The translations under genes were made by a program, and so were the position numbers. A DNA stretch of 64,000 nucleotides from an uncultured SAR86 cluster bacterium. GTDB lineage: Bacteria > Pseudomonadota > Gammaproteobacteria > Magnimaribacterales > Magnimaribacteraceae. This document shows, piece by piece, positions 33,583 through 42,590 of the stretch. Location: contig CACLEZ010000010.1 in assembly GCA_902606175.1 (NCBI GenBank), positions 1-64,000 of the forward strand, in the 5' to 3' direction. Position 1 is the first letter of the stretch. Each line of letters starts with the position of its first letter. Under the pieces are notes generated by a model that was not told the DNA's origin, searched no databases, and saw only the letters and a list, made by a program, of their open reading frames with translations.

Positions 33583-34233
33583 CTAAATTAAATTACCTTT
33601 TTCCATTCTTAACTGTTTGTCAGTCATGACCTCAGCTTCATAAACATCGTGAGTGACTAAAAGAATGCTAGAATTCCTCTCAGAAAAAACCTTCGATACT
33701 TCCTCATATAGACTTTTTCTAAGCTCTTCATCTAACGCACTAAAAGGTTCATCTAACATTAGTAAATCTGGATTCGGTGCGAGAGATCGAGCAAGTGCAA
33801 CTCTTTGTTGTTCTCCTCCAGATATTTCATGAGGGTACTTATTCTTAAGAGAATCTATTTTTAAAAGTTCTAGAAGATCAAATACAATTTTGTTTTTATC
33901 TTTATCTCTATGAATACCAAAACAAATATTTTCATAAACTGACAAATGAGGAAAAAGCGCTTTTTCTTGGACAACGAGTCCAACATTTCGTTTTTCAGGA
34001 GAAATGAATATTTTATCACTGGTCATAACTTCGGCTTTCTTAATAATCTCACCGCTATTTGGTTTTTCTAACCCAGCAATAAGTCTTAATAAAGTACTTT
34101 TTCCGCATCCCGAAGGACCCAATATTGAAACTCTTTCTCCGACTGAAATATTTAAACTAAGATCTTTTATTGTTAAGTCAGACTTTCCATAAGCATGATT
34201 CAAGTCTTTAATTTCTAAGATTAAGTCATCCAT
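33583..34233 (-). CDS. Ferric iron ABC transporter, ATPase
   Basis: A 216-aa ABC ATPase, third gene of an iron importer operon. Walker A is GPSGCGKST (39-47), the signature ISGGEQQRVALARSLA, and Walker B LLMLDEPFSALD. It is shorter than FbpC (about 350 aa) because it lacks the C-terminal regulatory domain. It follows the permease by 4 bases. Function is assigned from the operon. Confidence 0.88.
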   Translation of the reverse strand: MDDLILEIKDLNHAYGKSDLTIKDLSLNISVGERVSILGPSGCGKSTLLRLIAGLEKPNSGEIIKKAEVMTSDKIFISPEKRNVGLVVQEKALFPHLSVYENICFGIHRDKDKNKIVFDLLELLKIDSLKNKYPHEISGGEQQRVALARSLAPNPDLLMLDEPFSALDEELRKSLYEEVSKVFSERNSSILLVTHDVYEAEVMTDKQLRMEKGNLI

Positions 34234-34237
34234 TTGC

Positions 34238-35842
34238 TTAATTGGGTCTAGATGATCTTATCATTTTTGAGAGAAATATTATGGGAATCAATCCAATAAT
34301 GACTATAGCAATAGCAGGTGCCGCCGCTTGCAACATTCTTTCTTCAGAGGCATAGGTATATGTTGAAACGGCTAATGTTTCAAAATTAAATGGCCTTAGT
34401 ATAAGAGTAGCGGGTAATTCTTTCACAACATCAGACATCACAAGTAAAACTGAAGTTAATAAAGCGGTTTTCATTAGTGGAGAATGCACATTGATCAACA
34501 TGCGCCAACCCGATATTCCAAGCAATCTAGACGATTCATCCATCGAATTACTAATTCTTTGGTAACCAGATTCTATAGAGGAATTTGCGAGTGCATAAGT
34601 TTTTATGACGTAAGCAATCATCAAACCAAAGATTGAGCCAGTCAATACAATATCTAAACCAGAGAATAAAAAAGTATCAAGATATACCATCAACTGAACC
34701 ATACCCACGGCAAGTATTAAGCCTGGCACGGCGTAACCTAATGACAATAGTGAACTTAATTTCTCAACCCATTTATTAGGTTTAAATCTGACTGAAAAGT
34801 TTATTAATAGAGCTAATCCAGCACAAATTATACCTGTACCTAAAGATAGGCTGAGCGTGTTCATTGCATTACCAATAAATCTATCATTGAAGAAGCCTAG
34901 GTTAACTTCGTAAGCCCAAAAGCTAAGTTCAACTATCGGAACGATGAAGCCTATAAAAATTGGAATAAAACAAATCAAGAATGCTATTAATGCCTTAAAA
35001 CCTTGCAGATTATCCTCAAGATTGGGCGAGAAATTTGAATTATTAGATGTGTAAATTGACCCGCCCCGACTATTTTTTTCTATCAGATAAAATACACCAA
35101 TAATAATAAGCAATAAAGAAGCTAGTTGCATTGCAGTTTGTAGATCATACAAGCCATACCAAGTTCTAAATATACCTGTGGTAAAAGTCTCAATTGCAAA
35201 GTGATCAACTGCACCGAAGTCAGATAAAGTTTCCATGATCACTAACATAATACCAGCTATAACAGCCGGTCTTATCATGGGCAATGCAAGCTTGTAAAAC
35301 ACTTGTAATTGATTGAGGCCTAGCAATCGTGAGGCTTCTTTCATTGATTTTGATTGATTGATTAGAGCACTTCTAGAGACTAGGTAAACATAAGGGTAAA
35401 GAGTAAAGGCGAATACTATTATTGCTCCATACATATTCCTCACATTTGGGAAGAAAACGAAATCATCCCTGAGACCAAACAAATATCTAATTAAATTATT
35501 GGCATCGCCATATGGATCAAATAGTCCAGTAAAAGTATAGGCCAAAATGTAAGGAGGTATAGACAATGGAAGAATCAAAGCCCACTCAAAGATATTCTTA
35601 CCTATAAAGTTGTAGTTTGTAACAGTCCAGGCAGTCACTGTTCCAATAATGAATACTAAGAATGCAACTCCAATTACTAATATTAGTGACGAATTTACAT
35701 AGTCTAAAAGAACAAATTCATAAAGATGAGACCAATTATCAGAATAATTCCCAAGTAAACTTGATAAAACTATTACTAGAGGAGCAGTAAAGATAATAAG
35801 GACTGCAAAGGGGAAAAGTCTCCAGGAAGATATAGTGTTCAA
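34238..35842 (-). CDS. Ferric iron ABC transporter, permease (FbpB-like)
   Basis: A 534-aa inner-membrane permease made of two fused permease halves, the form usual for FbpB/SfuB. Each half has an ABC-interaction loop: ASRLLGLNQLQVFYKLALP and SSRLLGISGWRMLINVHSP, which are EAA-loop-like. About twelve membrane helices are visible. It lies 46 bases downstream of the binding-protein gene and 4 bases before the ATPase gene. Confidence 0.9.
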   Translation of the reverse strand: MNTISSWRLFPFAVLIIFTAPLVIVLSSLLGNYSDNWSHLYEFVLLDYVNSSLILVIGVAFLVFIIGTVTAWTVTNYNFIGKNIFEWALILPLSIPPYILAYTFTGLFDPYGDANNLIRYLFGLRDDFVFFPNVRNMYGAIIVFAFTLYPYVYLVSRSALINQSKSMKEASRLLGLNQLQVFYKLALPMIRPAVIAGIMLVIMETLSDFGAVDHFAIETFTTGIFRTWYGLYDLQTAMQLASLLLIIIGVFYLIEKNSRGGSIYTSNNSNFSPNLEDNLQGFKALIAFLICFIPIFIGFIVPIVELSFWAYEVNLGFFNDRFIGNAMNTLSLSLGTGIICAGLALLINFSVRFKPNKWVEKLSSLLSLGYAVPGLILAVGMVQLMVYLDTFLFSGLDIVLTGSIFGLMIAYVIKTYALANSSIESGYQRISNSMDESSRLLGISGWRMLINVHSPLMKTALLTSVLLVMSDVVKELPATLILRPFNFETLAVSTYTYASEERMLQAAAPAIAIVIIGLIPIIFLSKMIRSSRPN

Positions 35843-35888
35843 TTTTAAATTTAAAAACGTTTGTAATTAAGCTTAAACTAGAAAAGAG

Positions 35889-36908
35889 CTATTTCCAACC
35901 AGACCTATCCATAAGTTTTACTGCATAAGGATTAAGTTCACCAAAACTTCTCACAGAAGTTTGATCTTCTTTGAAGTCTGTTCCAAACCCTGCTATCTCA
36001 CCACTGGGTGCAACATCATTAAGAACTGAATATTCATATGATTTATCAATCATATATTTTTGTACTCTTTTTGAAATTAAAAATTCAATGAAAGAATTAG
36101 CATTATCTTTATTTGGTGCATTTTTTAATATACCAGCCCCACTTATATTGATATGAGCTCCTCTATTATCTTGATTTGGGAAAATCATTTTTACTTTCTT
36201 TGCGGCTTCTAGTTGTTCTTGCCCAGCAGACCCAGAAAGCATTATCCCTATGTAATAGCTATTTGCTATGGCTAAGTCTGCCTCTCCATTTGCTACTGCT
36301 ATTATTTGTGATCTGTCATTACCTTGTGGTTTTCTTGCAAAATTACCAACTAATTTTTTGGCCCATTTTTCAGTTGCTTCTTCTCCTATATTTTTTATCA
36401 ATGATGCAACTAAAGATTGGTTGTACATATTATTGGAACTTCTAATAACAATTTTTTTATTCCATTTTTGATCCGCTAAGTCTTCGTAATTAAAATTCTC
36501 TACTAGTTCATCAGAGATATTCTCTGGATTGTAAAATATAACCCTGGCTCTTTTAGCTATAGCTGTCCACTCATCATTTGGACCTCTGAGATTTTCAGGA
36601 ACCTCAGTGAGCACCTTTTCAGACTGAATGCTTTGAAACAAACCTTCTTTTTGAACTTTCCAAAGATTTCCTGCATCTACGGTGAAAAAGATGTCAGCAG
36701 GTGAGTTTTTACCTTCCGCCTTAAGTCGCTGTAACAGGGCACTGCCTTTTCCAGAGATGATATTAACTTTTATACCGGTCTCTTCTGTAAATTCTTCGTA
36801 AAGAGCGTCATCTGAATCATAGTGTCGAGATGTGTATACATTTACTTCATCAGCAGTAACTAAATTAACAAAAAAGGCAAAAAGCAAAATCAGTTGAATT
36901 TTCTTCAT
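35889..36908 (-). CDS. Ferric iron ABC transporter, periplasmic binding protein (FutA/FbpA-like)
   Basis: A 339-aa protein with a signal peptide (MKKIQLILLFAFFVNLVTA). The mature start EVNVYTSRHYDSDDALYEEF and the adjacent tyrosines in ANSYYIGIMLSG are hallmarks of the FbpA/FutA1 ferric-binding family. It leads an operon with the permease and ATPase. A perfect Fur-like palindrome overlaps its putative promoter, so it should be repressed when iron is sufficient. Confidence 0.92.
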   Translation of the reverse strand: MKKIQLILLFAFFVNLVTADEVNVYTSRHYDSDDALYEEFTEETGIKVNIISGKGSALLQRLKAEGKNSPADIFFTVDAGNLWKVQKEGLFQSIQSEKVLTEVPENLRGPNDEWTAIAKRARVIFYNPENISDELVENFNYEDLADQKWNKKIVIRSSNNMYNQSLVASLIKNIGEEATEKWAKKLVGNFARKPQGNDRSQIIAVANGEADLAIANSYYIGIMLSGSAGQEQLEAAKKVKMIFPNQDNRGAHINISGAGILKNAPNKDNANSFIEFLISKRVQKYMIDKSYEYSVLNDVAPSGEIAGFGTDFKEDQTSVRSFGELNPYAVKLMDRSGWK

Positions 36909-36926
36909 GGTTAGAATTTTACTTTA

Positions 36927-36943
36927 TTGAGAATGATTCTCAA
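36927..36943. promoter_or_regulatory. Fur box (17-bp perfect palindrome)
   Basis: TTGAGAATGATTCTCAA is a perfect 8-1-8 inverted repeat, very close to the Fur 7-1-7 consensus TGATAATNATTATCA (two symmetrical differences). On the minus strand it covers the -35 (TTGAGA, 36938-36943) and spacer of a promoter whose -10, TAAAAT, is at 36916-36921. That -10 lies 7 bases before the ATG of the iron-binding-protein gene, so Fur would block RNA polymerase. Confidence 0.8.
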
Positions 36944-36950
36944 ATAGAAT

Positions 36951-38279
36951 TTACTTTCTATGAACTATTACTGGTAGATCTGTAATCCCTCTAATAAAAC
37001 TTGAGTTGAGATATCTAGTTTCTCCTACAGTTTCAATATATGAAAACCTTTTTAAAATTTCTTCCCAAAGAATCTTTAGTTGAAGATCAGCGAGCCTATT
37101 GCCAAGGCATCTGTGGATTCCGAAACCAAAGGAGATGTGTTGCCTCGCGTCTTCTCTTTCGACATTAAGTGCATCAGGATTTTCAAATTTATTAATATCT
37201 CTATTTGCCGATGTGTACCAGATTGCAACCTTGTCCCATTTTTTAATTTTCTTTCCTCCAATTTCAACATCTTCCATTGCTGTTCTACACATGTGTCCAA
37301 CAGGACTTTGCCATCTGATAATCTCAGACACCATATTTCCTATTAAATCATTGTTAGCTTGAACTTTAGCTAACTGCTCTGGAAATTGATTAAAGGCTTT
37401 AATGCCGCCACTCATCGAATTTCGAGTAGTATCATTTCCTGCCACTATTAAGAGAATTACATTTCCTAAAAATTCATTGGGTGTCATATTTTTGGTATTT
37501 TCACCTCGAGCGAGCATTGAAATAAGATCATTTCCATCACTACCATTTGCCTTCCTTTCTTCCCATATTGAATTGAAGTATTCAAAACATTTCCAAAGTT
37601 CTTGAAAACCTTCTTCAGGAGTCTCAAAAAAATCTGGATCCGTTATTCTCTCAACCGTATCTGACCAATGAATCAGTTTTAATCTATCTTCTTGCGGGAC
37701 ATCAAATAACGTAGCTAACATTCGGCTAGTTAGCTCTATAGATACCTTATCAACCCAATTGAAAGTCTCTCCATCAGGAAGTGCATCAAGAATACTTTCG
37801 GTCCTTTCTCTTATTAATTGCTCAAAATTTCCTAAATGACCCTGAGTAAACATCGGCGCTACCACCTGTCTTTGGTCGGTGTGAATAGGCTGATCTTGCA
37901 TAATGAACATAGGTAGATGAAATATTGCATCTGGCGGCTCGGACATTGGCTGTCCACCGAGTCTAATTCCACCATTCATAATGTCAGATGAAAATGTTTT
38001 ATGATTCATATCAATAGCTTTTACATCTTCATATCCTGAGATAGACCAATAAGGACCTGCTTGACTATCTTCAGTGAAGTGAACAGGACTCTCTTCTCTT
38101 AATCTTTTAAATACGTCAATATCAAGATTCTTTCCAAACCAATCATTATTAGCAGGATTGATTTTATCGATATCAACAGAGTAAGGATCAATATCGTCTG
38201 GCAATCCCCACTTAGCTTTAATGTCTGCATTTGATATATTTTCAATATCAAGAATATTATCTTTTTGATCTGTACTCAT
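36951..38279 (-). CDS. Cytochrome P450, CYP153-like
   Basis: A 442-aa soluble haem monooxygenase. The I-helix motif is VAGNDTTRNSMSGG and the haem ligand is Cys391 in FGFGIHRCLGNRLADLQ; ExxR lies in the K helix region (SEIIRWQ). The phrases GNDTTRNSMSGG and FGIHRCxGNRLA are typical of CYP153 terminal alkane or fatty-acid hydroxylases, so terminal hydroxylation of a lipid or alkane is likely. No ferredoxin or reductase is next to it. It shares the strand with the iron operon, ending 42 bases before it. Confidence 0.85.
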   Translation of the reverse strand: MSTDQKDNILDIENISNADIKAKWGLPDDIDPYSVDIDKINPANNDWFGKNLDIDVFKRLREESPVHFTEDSQAGPYWSISGYEDVKAIDMNHKTFSSDIMNGGIRLGGQPMSEPPDAIFHLPMFIMQDQPIHTDQRQVVAPMFTQGHLGNFEQLIRERTESILDALPDGETFNWVDKVSIELTSRMLATLFDVPQEDRLKLIHWSDTVERITDPDFFETPEEGFQELWKCFEYFNSIWEERKANGSDGNDLISMLARGENTKNMTPNEFLGNVILLIVAGNDTTRNSMSGGIKAFNQFPEQLAKVQANNDLIGNMVSEIIRWQSPVGHMCRTAMEDVEIGGKKIKKWDKVAIWYTSANRDINKFENPDALNVEREDARQHISFGFGIHRCLGNRLADLQLKILWEEILKRFSYIETVGETRYLNSSFIRGITDLPVIVHRK

Positions 38280-38353
38280 TTGAAATACATTATCTCAAAA
38301 GATATTGATTATTGTTATAAAGTTTTTTTTTAATATGTTTTAAAATATAACTA

Positions 38354-39031
38354 ATGATAATAGGAATCTTATTTTTTCTAATTGTCTTTGTTATTCCCAA
38401 ATTTTGGCTTTCGTATTCAATGAAAAGTAATGACAAAGAACTCACAAATATGCCATTCAATGCAGAAGAATTCGGAAGGCTTATTTTGGAAGAAAATAAT
38501 TTAAAAGACGTAAAGATCGTAGAATCCTCAATGGTAGATCATTATGATTTAAATGATAAAACCGTAAGGGTTCAAGAAGGTAGGTTATCAAAAAAAAGTT
38601 TAACTTCTTTAACTATAGTTTGTCATGAAATAGGACATGCAATACAACATAATGAAGAGTATGGTCCGTTAGTTCGCAGAACAAATATAGTAGAAAAGAC
38701 TCAGTGGATTTCAAAACTTGGAGGAATAATACTCTACAGTGGCCTTCCACTCATATTAGCGACAGGTTCGTTCGGTCTTATCAAAATTTGCCTCATTTTT
38801 GTCATATGCTCGGTTCTACTTGGAGTTTTGATTCACTTAATAACCTTAGATGTGGAGATTGATGCAAGCTTCAGACGAGCTATGCCTATTATTAGAGAAA
38901 AGATACCTGAACAATATCATGCTAATTGTAGCAATGTGCTCAAAGCAGCTGCTTTTACTTATGTTATTGGTGCACTTACAAGTTTCTTGTCCCTTCGATA
39001 TTTGTGGTTACTCGTTTCGAGAGTACGTTAG
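38354..39031 (+). CDS. YugP-like zinc metallopeptidase, membrane
   Basis: A 225-aa membrane protein with the metal site HEIGHAIQH beginning at His91 (HExxH). N-terminal helix (1-20), and three hydrophobic helices in the C-terminal half. This matches the neutral zinc metallopeptidase family typified by YugP, whose substrates are not known. It diverges from the P450 gene. The stop faces a secreted-protein gene on the other strand, 4 bases away. Confidence 0.82.
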   Translation: MIIGILFFLIVFVIPKFWLSYSMKSNDKELTNMPFNAEEFGRLILEENNLKDVKIVESSMVDHYDLNDKTVRVQEGRLSKKSLTSLTIVCHEIGHAIQHNEEYGPLVRRTNIVEKTQWISKLGGIILYSGLPLILATGSFGLIKICLIFVICSVLLGVLIHLITLDVEIDASFRRAMPIIREKIPEQYHANCSNVLKAAAFTYVIGALTSFLSLRYLWLLVSRVR

Positions 39032-39035
39032 AAAT

Positions 39036-39278
39036 TTAATCTAACTTCTCTTCAAAGTCACAGACCATTTTAGCCTCAACAGATCCAACAACAGCCAAGT
39101 TTACTTTTGCACGACCTTCCATAGATCCGGAAACTAGACATTTCTCAAGACTTTCTTGAATAATCTCTCTAACGATCTGAGTTAACTCCTCAACTGTTAA
39201 GTCACTAACTGTTTTTTCCTCCGTTGATAAGATATTGAAGCTTACGAGTAAAATTGCACAAATTAATTTCTTTTTCAT
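39036..39278 (-). CDS. Small secreted protein with two cysteines
   Basis: An 80-aa protein with a signal peptide (MKKKLICAILLVSFNILS) and an acidic, helical mature part. Two later cysteines (in EKCLVSG and KMVCDFEE) may form a disulfide. I recognise no family. It lies 4 bases downstream of the photolyase-like gene, so the two are probably one transcript. Confidence 0.6.
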   Translation of the reverse strand: MKKKLICAILLVSFNILSTEEKTVSDLTVEELTQIVREIIQESLEKCLVSGSMEGRAKVNLAVVGSVEAKMVCDFEEKLD

Positions 39279-39282
39279 ATTT

Positions 39283-40788
39283 TTATTTAGTATTTTCTTT
39301 TATAAATTTTTCAGCACTTGCAAATATGTTCTTCTTTCTCACAGGATCCAATCTATCTAAAGTTCTGGTGAGAAAGCTCATTCTGGCATTCTTTTCAAAG
39401 AAGTTTCTATGTTTCTCTGTAAATCTCCAATAGAGTCCATCAACGGTATCATTCCATTCTCCTTTTTTGTAATTGCTCATTTTCATCATATAGTTGGAAC
39501 CGCATGTATAAGGTTTAGTAGACATTAATCCACCGTCTGCAAAGGTTGCCATCCCATATACATTGGGCACCATCACCCAGTCTGATGAATCAATATACAT
39601 TTCCATAAACCATTTATAGATTTCATCAGGATGAATTTCGCACATATTCATTAGATTACTGATAATCATCAGTCTTGGTATGTGATGATTGTAGCCATCT
39701 TTAAGAACACTTTTTATGCAATCATCAAGAGGAACAATACCAGTCGTTCCGTCATACCAACTTTCGGAGAGTTTGTTGGTGTGATTCCAATAGTTACTTT
39801 TAAGTTGGAATTCACTTTGATCTTGATATATACCTCTTATAAATTCTCTCCATCCTATTAACTGCCTTATGAAACCTTCTAATGAATTCAGAGGTACTTC
39901 AAATTTACTTATATGTTTATTAATAGATTTTAAAATTTCCTTAGGAGTTATAAGTCCTAGGTTTAAAGAAGAACTAATGCAACTATGAAAAAGAAAATTT
40001 TCTTCATTCAACATTGCATCTTCGTATAAACCAAAGTTATTGAATTTTATTTCTAAAAAGTTTTTAAAATGTTTATTGGCTTGTTCTCTTGTTACTGGAA
40101 ACCAAAAATTTTCTAATAATCCTGGATGATCAGAAAAATATATTTCAATGATTTGGACAATATCATCGTGATGCTTTGATTTTCGATAGGAGGGTTGAGT
40201 AGGCAGTTCTATGTCTTTTGGAAATTTTTTTCTGTTTTCTTCGTCAAAGGACCACTTGCCGCCTTCAGGATTTCCTTCTTCATCCACAAGAAGATTTAAT
40301 CTTTGTCGAGATTTCTTATAGAAATTTGCCATCCTATATTTACTGCTATCTCCTTGAAATTCTCTTAATTCCTCTCTTGAAAAGAGAAACATAGGTGACT
40401 TGATAAATTCTATTTCTATTTCAATCTCTTTAAAGTAATTGATAGATTCTTCCTCGAAAAGTTTATCCTCAATCTCGTAAATATTAATTTTGTCAAAACT
40501 ATGTTCTTTTAGAAAAGCACCAAAATTTTCAAAGTAACTTTTTGAAACTTCCAGGGTTTCTAGTTTGTTGTAGTGAACATTTATGCCTTTGTCTATTAAT
40601 GTATCTTTGTATTCCCTCATAGATGTCAAAAATAGATAGAGCTTCAATTTATGATGTTTTTGGTATGTACATAGTCCAAAGTCCTCAGACATATATACAT
40701 CTGTGCAACCTTTTTCTAATAACTCGTCTGGATTGAAAAGTTGATTACCTAGAATTAAAAAAAGATTTCTACCGTTATTGGTTGTCAT
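39283..40788 (-). CDS. Cryptochrome/photolyase-family protein (FeS-type clade, cluster cysteines missing)
   Basis: A 501-aa protein of the deoxyribodipyrimidine-photolyase-related family (the PhrB/CryB type). Matching blocks are LFLILGNQLF at the start and, in the FAD domain, DGYNHHIPRLMIISNLMN, YKWFMEMYIDSSDWVMVPN and FADGGLMSTKPYTCGSNY. PhrB has a 4Fe-4S cluster held by one Cys in the helical region and three Cys in a DYCxxC...ACPFN segment; here that segment reads NYKKGEWNDTVDGLYW, with no cysteine. It may be a cluster-free DNA repair photolyase, or a light sensor. No DNA test is possible from sequence. Confidence 0.82.
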   Translation of the reverse strand: MTTNNGRNLFLILGNQLFNPDELLEKGCTDVYMSEDFGLCTYQKHHKLKLYLFLTSMREYKDTLIDKGINVHYNKLETLEVSKSYFENFGAFLKEHSFDKINIYEIEDKLFEEESINYFKEIEIEIEFIKSPMFLFSREELREFQGDSSKYRMANFYKKSRQRLNLLVDEEGNPEGGKWSFDEENRKKFPKDIELPTQPSYRKSKHHDDIVQIIEIYFSDHPGLLENFWFPVTREQANKHFKNFLEIKFNNFGLYEDAMLNEENFLFHSCISSSLNLGLITPKEILKSINKHISKFEVPLNSLEGFIRQLIGWREFIRGIYQDQSEFQLKSNYWNHTNKLSESWYDGTTGIVPLDDCIKSVLKDGYNHHIPRLMIISNLMNMCEIHPDEIYKWFMEMYIDSSDWVMVPNVYGMATFADGGLMSTKPYTCGSNYMMKMSNYKKGEWNDTVDGLYWRFTEKHRNFFEKNARMSFLTRTLDRLDPVRKKNIFASAEKFIKENTK

Positions 40789-40818
40789 TGCAAAATGTTG
40801 GGCGCAAAAGTTTTCAAA

Positions 40819-41154
40819 TTAATTCAAACGGTATTTGAAGTTTATTTGAAATTCATTATTTTGTTCAAAATATTGATTATTGGCAAAATCATCTTGAGCA
40901 GGTTGTTTTAAGAAATCTATAGTAAATTTCCTTTCAACTGTCTCATTGATGAAATCGGCTTCTTCAGAATCATCACCAATATTCATGACAAAATAGGCAA
41001 TTAATCCTACTGCAACAATTGCGCCTGCAGCAGAACTACTTCCACCGTAACCACCATCATCATCTCCTGATGAAGGATTTTCACTTCCTCCATGATAGCT
41101 AGCAAGAGCCAGATTCGAAGTTATTGAGAACAATAATATAAATAAGTATTTCAT
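40819..41154 (-). CDS. Secreted Gly/Ser-rich small protein
   Basis: A 111-aa protein: signal peptide (MKYLFILLFSITSNLALAS), a low-complexity Gly/Ser/Asp stretch, one hydrophobic helix (AAGAIVAVGLIAYFVMNI), then a soluble tail ending FQINFKYRLN. The tail has a beta-strand pattern ending in an aromatic-rich end, but is far too short for a barrel. I recognise no family. The region upstream suggests a promoter about 110-130 bases away and a long leader. Confidence 0.6.
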   Translation of the reverse strand: MKYLFILLFSITSNLALASYHGGSENPSSGDDDGGYGGSSSAAGAIVAVGLIAYFVMNIGDDSEEADFINETVERKFTIDFLKQPAQDDFANNQYFEQNNEFQINFKYRLN

Positions 41155-41387
41155 AAATATTTCCTTACATTAGTTCTGAGCGTCTAAGTTCTTAACCGAA
41201 AATGTAAGTGCCCTTACAATTTGTAGAACGAAGCAAAGCAGATTATTTAGTTGAGCAACAAGCAACACTGAACGCGCTCGTATATTATAAATATTTCTTC
41301 GTGTTATAGATATACGAATATAGCTATTATTGAATTTTTTTGATTTAAAAACCTATGATAATATGGCAGAAAATCAGCTAATAATTA
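41155..41387. other. Intergenic region with divergent promoters and a long leader
   Basis: On the minus strand, TATAAT (41284-41289) is followed by ATACGAGCGCGTTCAGTG; the transcript would run about 110-120 bases before the 41154 start codon, giving an unusually long 5' leader with Thr/Cys-like repeats of TTGCTTGTTGC. On the plus strand TTGAAT (41330-41335) and TATGAT (41354-41359), 18 bases apart, could be the promoter of the Rieske gene. I see no ORF or convincing riboswitch fold in it. Confidence 0.4.
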
Positions 41388-42587
41388 ATGCACAAAAACG
41401 AACAGATGCGCCTGCTAAGAGGCTTAATGCATCACTTAGATAACAAAACCAATATCGATGCTGGGGGCATAATTAGAACTCCTGCAGATACTTATACTTC
41501 GGAAGAAAGATTCGATATGGAGTGGAATACCTTTTTTCAAGACTATCCTCAAATAGTAGGAATGTCTGGAGATCTGCCAGGACCTGATACTTTCTTAACA
41601 ACTGAGGATTTCGGCGTACCAGTCTTAGCTGTGAGGGATAGCAGTGGTAAATTTAAGGCTTATGCTAATGTCTGTTCTCACAGAGGTGTAACAGTCGAGT
41701 CAAATAAAAGGGGTGAAAAAACCAGATTTTCTTGTCCTTTTCACGGTTGGACTTTCAATAATGATGGCGAGCTCATAGGTTATCCAAAAAAAGATCAATT
41801 CGGAGAGATAGATAAAGCATGCTATGGACTTAAGGAGTTACCGGCCACTGAGAAATTCGGGTTTCTATGGGTTCATCCTTCAAGAAATGGCACGATTAAT
41901 TTCGATGAATTACTCGGAGAAGACCTAGTTAAAGAATTTGAATCTTGGAACTTTGAGAGTTTAGTTTTCGAAAACCAAGAAGAATATGTCACTGATATGA
42001 ATTGGAAATTAGCGATTGATACATTTGGCGAAACCTATCATTTTTCTGTTCTGCATAAAGACTCTCTTCACGAAGTATTTCATGGAAACTGTCAAATGTT
42101 CGATAACTTTAAACGTAATGGAAGGTTGATATTGTGCAGAAGGGCAATAGATGAAATGAGAAAATTGCCAGAATCTGATTGGAATATCTGTGCTGGTACA
42201 TTACCTGTATATTACCTTTTTCCTAATATTATATTTATGCCGACACAAGAAGGCGCCTTCCTAGTACAAGAATACCCAATAGAAAATTCACCGCATAAAA
42301 GTGTTTCTAAAATTTCATTTTATTTCTATCCACATGTTTTAGAGCATGTTAAACAGCTTGAAAAGCAGGGTGTTAATGGAAAGGAACTGCTTCAAGAGCA
42401 ATACAATGGATTTGCCTCAGTAATTAGAGATGAAGATTATGTTGCAGCAGCCTCATCTCATAAAGGTCTAAAATCAGGGAATATCGATTATTTAACATTT
42501 GGTAAAAATGAGCCTGCTCTTCATCATTATCATAATACATATCGTGAGGCTTTAGGCCTTCAATCATTACCTCTAGAAGAAGCTTAG
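41388..42587 (+). CDS. Rieske [2Fe-2S] oxygenase alpha subunit
   Basis: A 399-aa non-haem iron oxygenase. The Rieske cluster site is Cys96-His98 and Cys116-His119 in CSHRG and CPFHGW. The mononuclear iron site is in WKLAIDTFGETYHFSVLH, with His218 and His223. It is a ring-hydroxylating-type or related Rieske oxygenase for hydroxylation or demethylation. No beta subunit, ferredoxin or reductase is near. It is followed 3 bases later by an ABC transporter gene pair. Confidence 0.9.
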   Translation: MHKNEQMRLLRGLMHHLDNKTNIDAGGIIRTPADTYTSEERFDMEWNTFFQDYPQIVGMSGDLPGPDTFLTTEDFGVPVLAVRDSSGKFKAYANVCSHRGVTVESNKRGEKTRFSCPFHGWTFNNDGELIGYPKKDQFGEIDKACYGLKELPATEKFGFLWVHPSRNGTINFDELLGEDLVKEFESWNFESLVFENQEEYVTDMNWKLAIDTFGETYHFSVLHKDSLHEVFHGNCQMFDNFKRNGRLILCRRAIDEMRKLPESDWNICAGTLPVYYLFPNIIFMPTQEGAFLVQEYPIENSPHKSVSKISFYFYPHVLEHVKQLEKQGVNGKELLQEQYNGFASVIRDEDYVAAASSHKGLKSGNIDYLTFGKNEPALHHYHNTYREALGLQSLPLEEA

Positions 42588-42590
42588 AGA

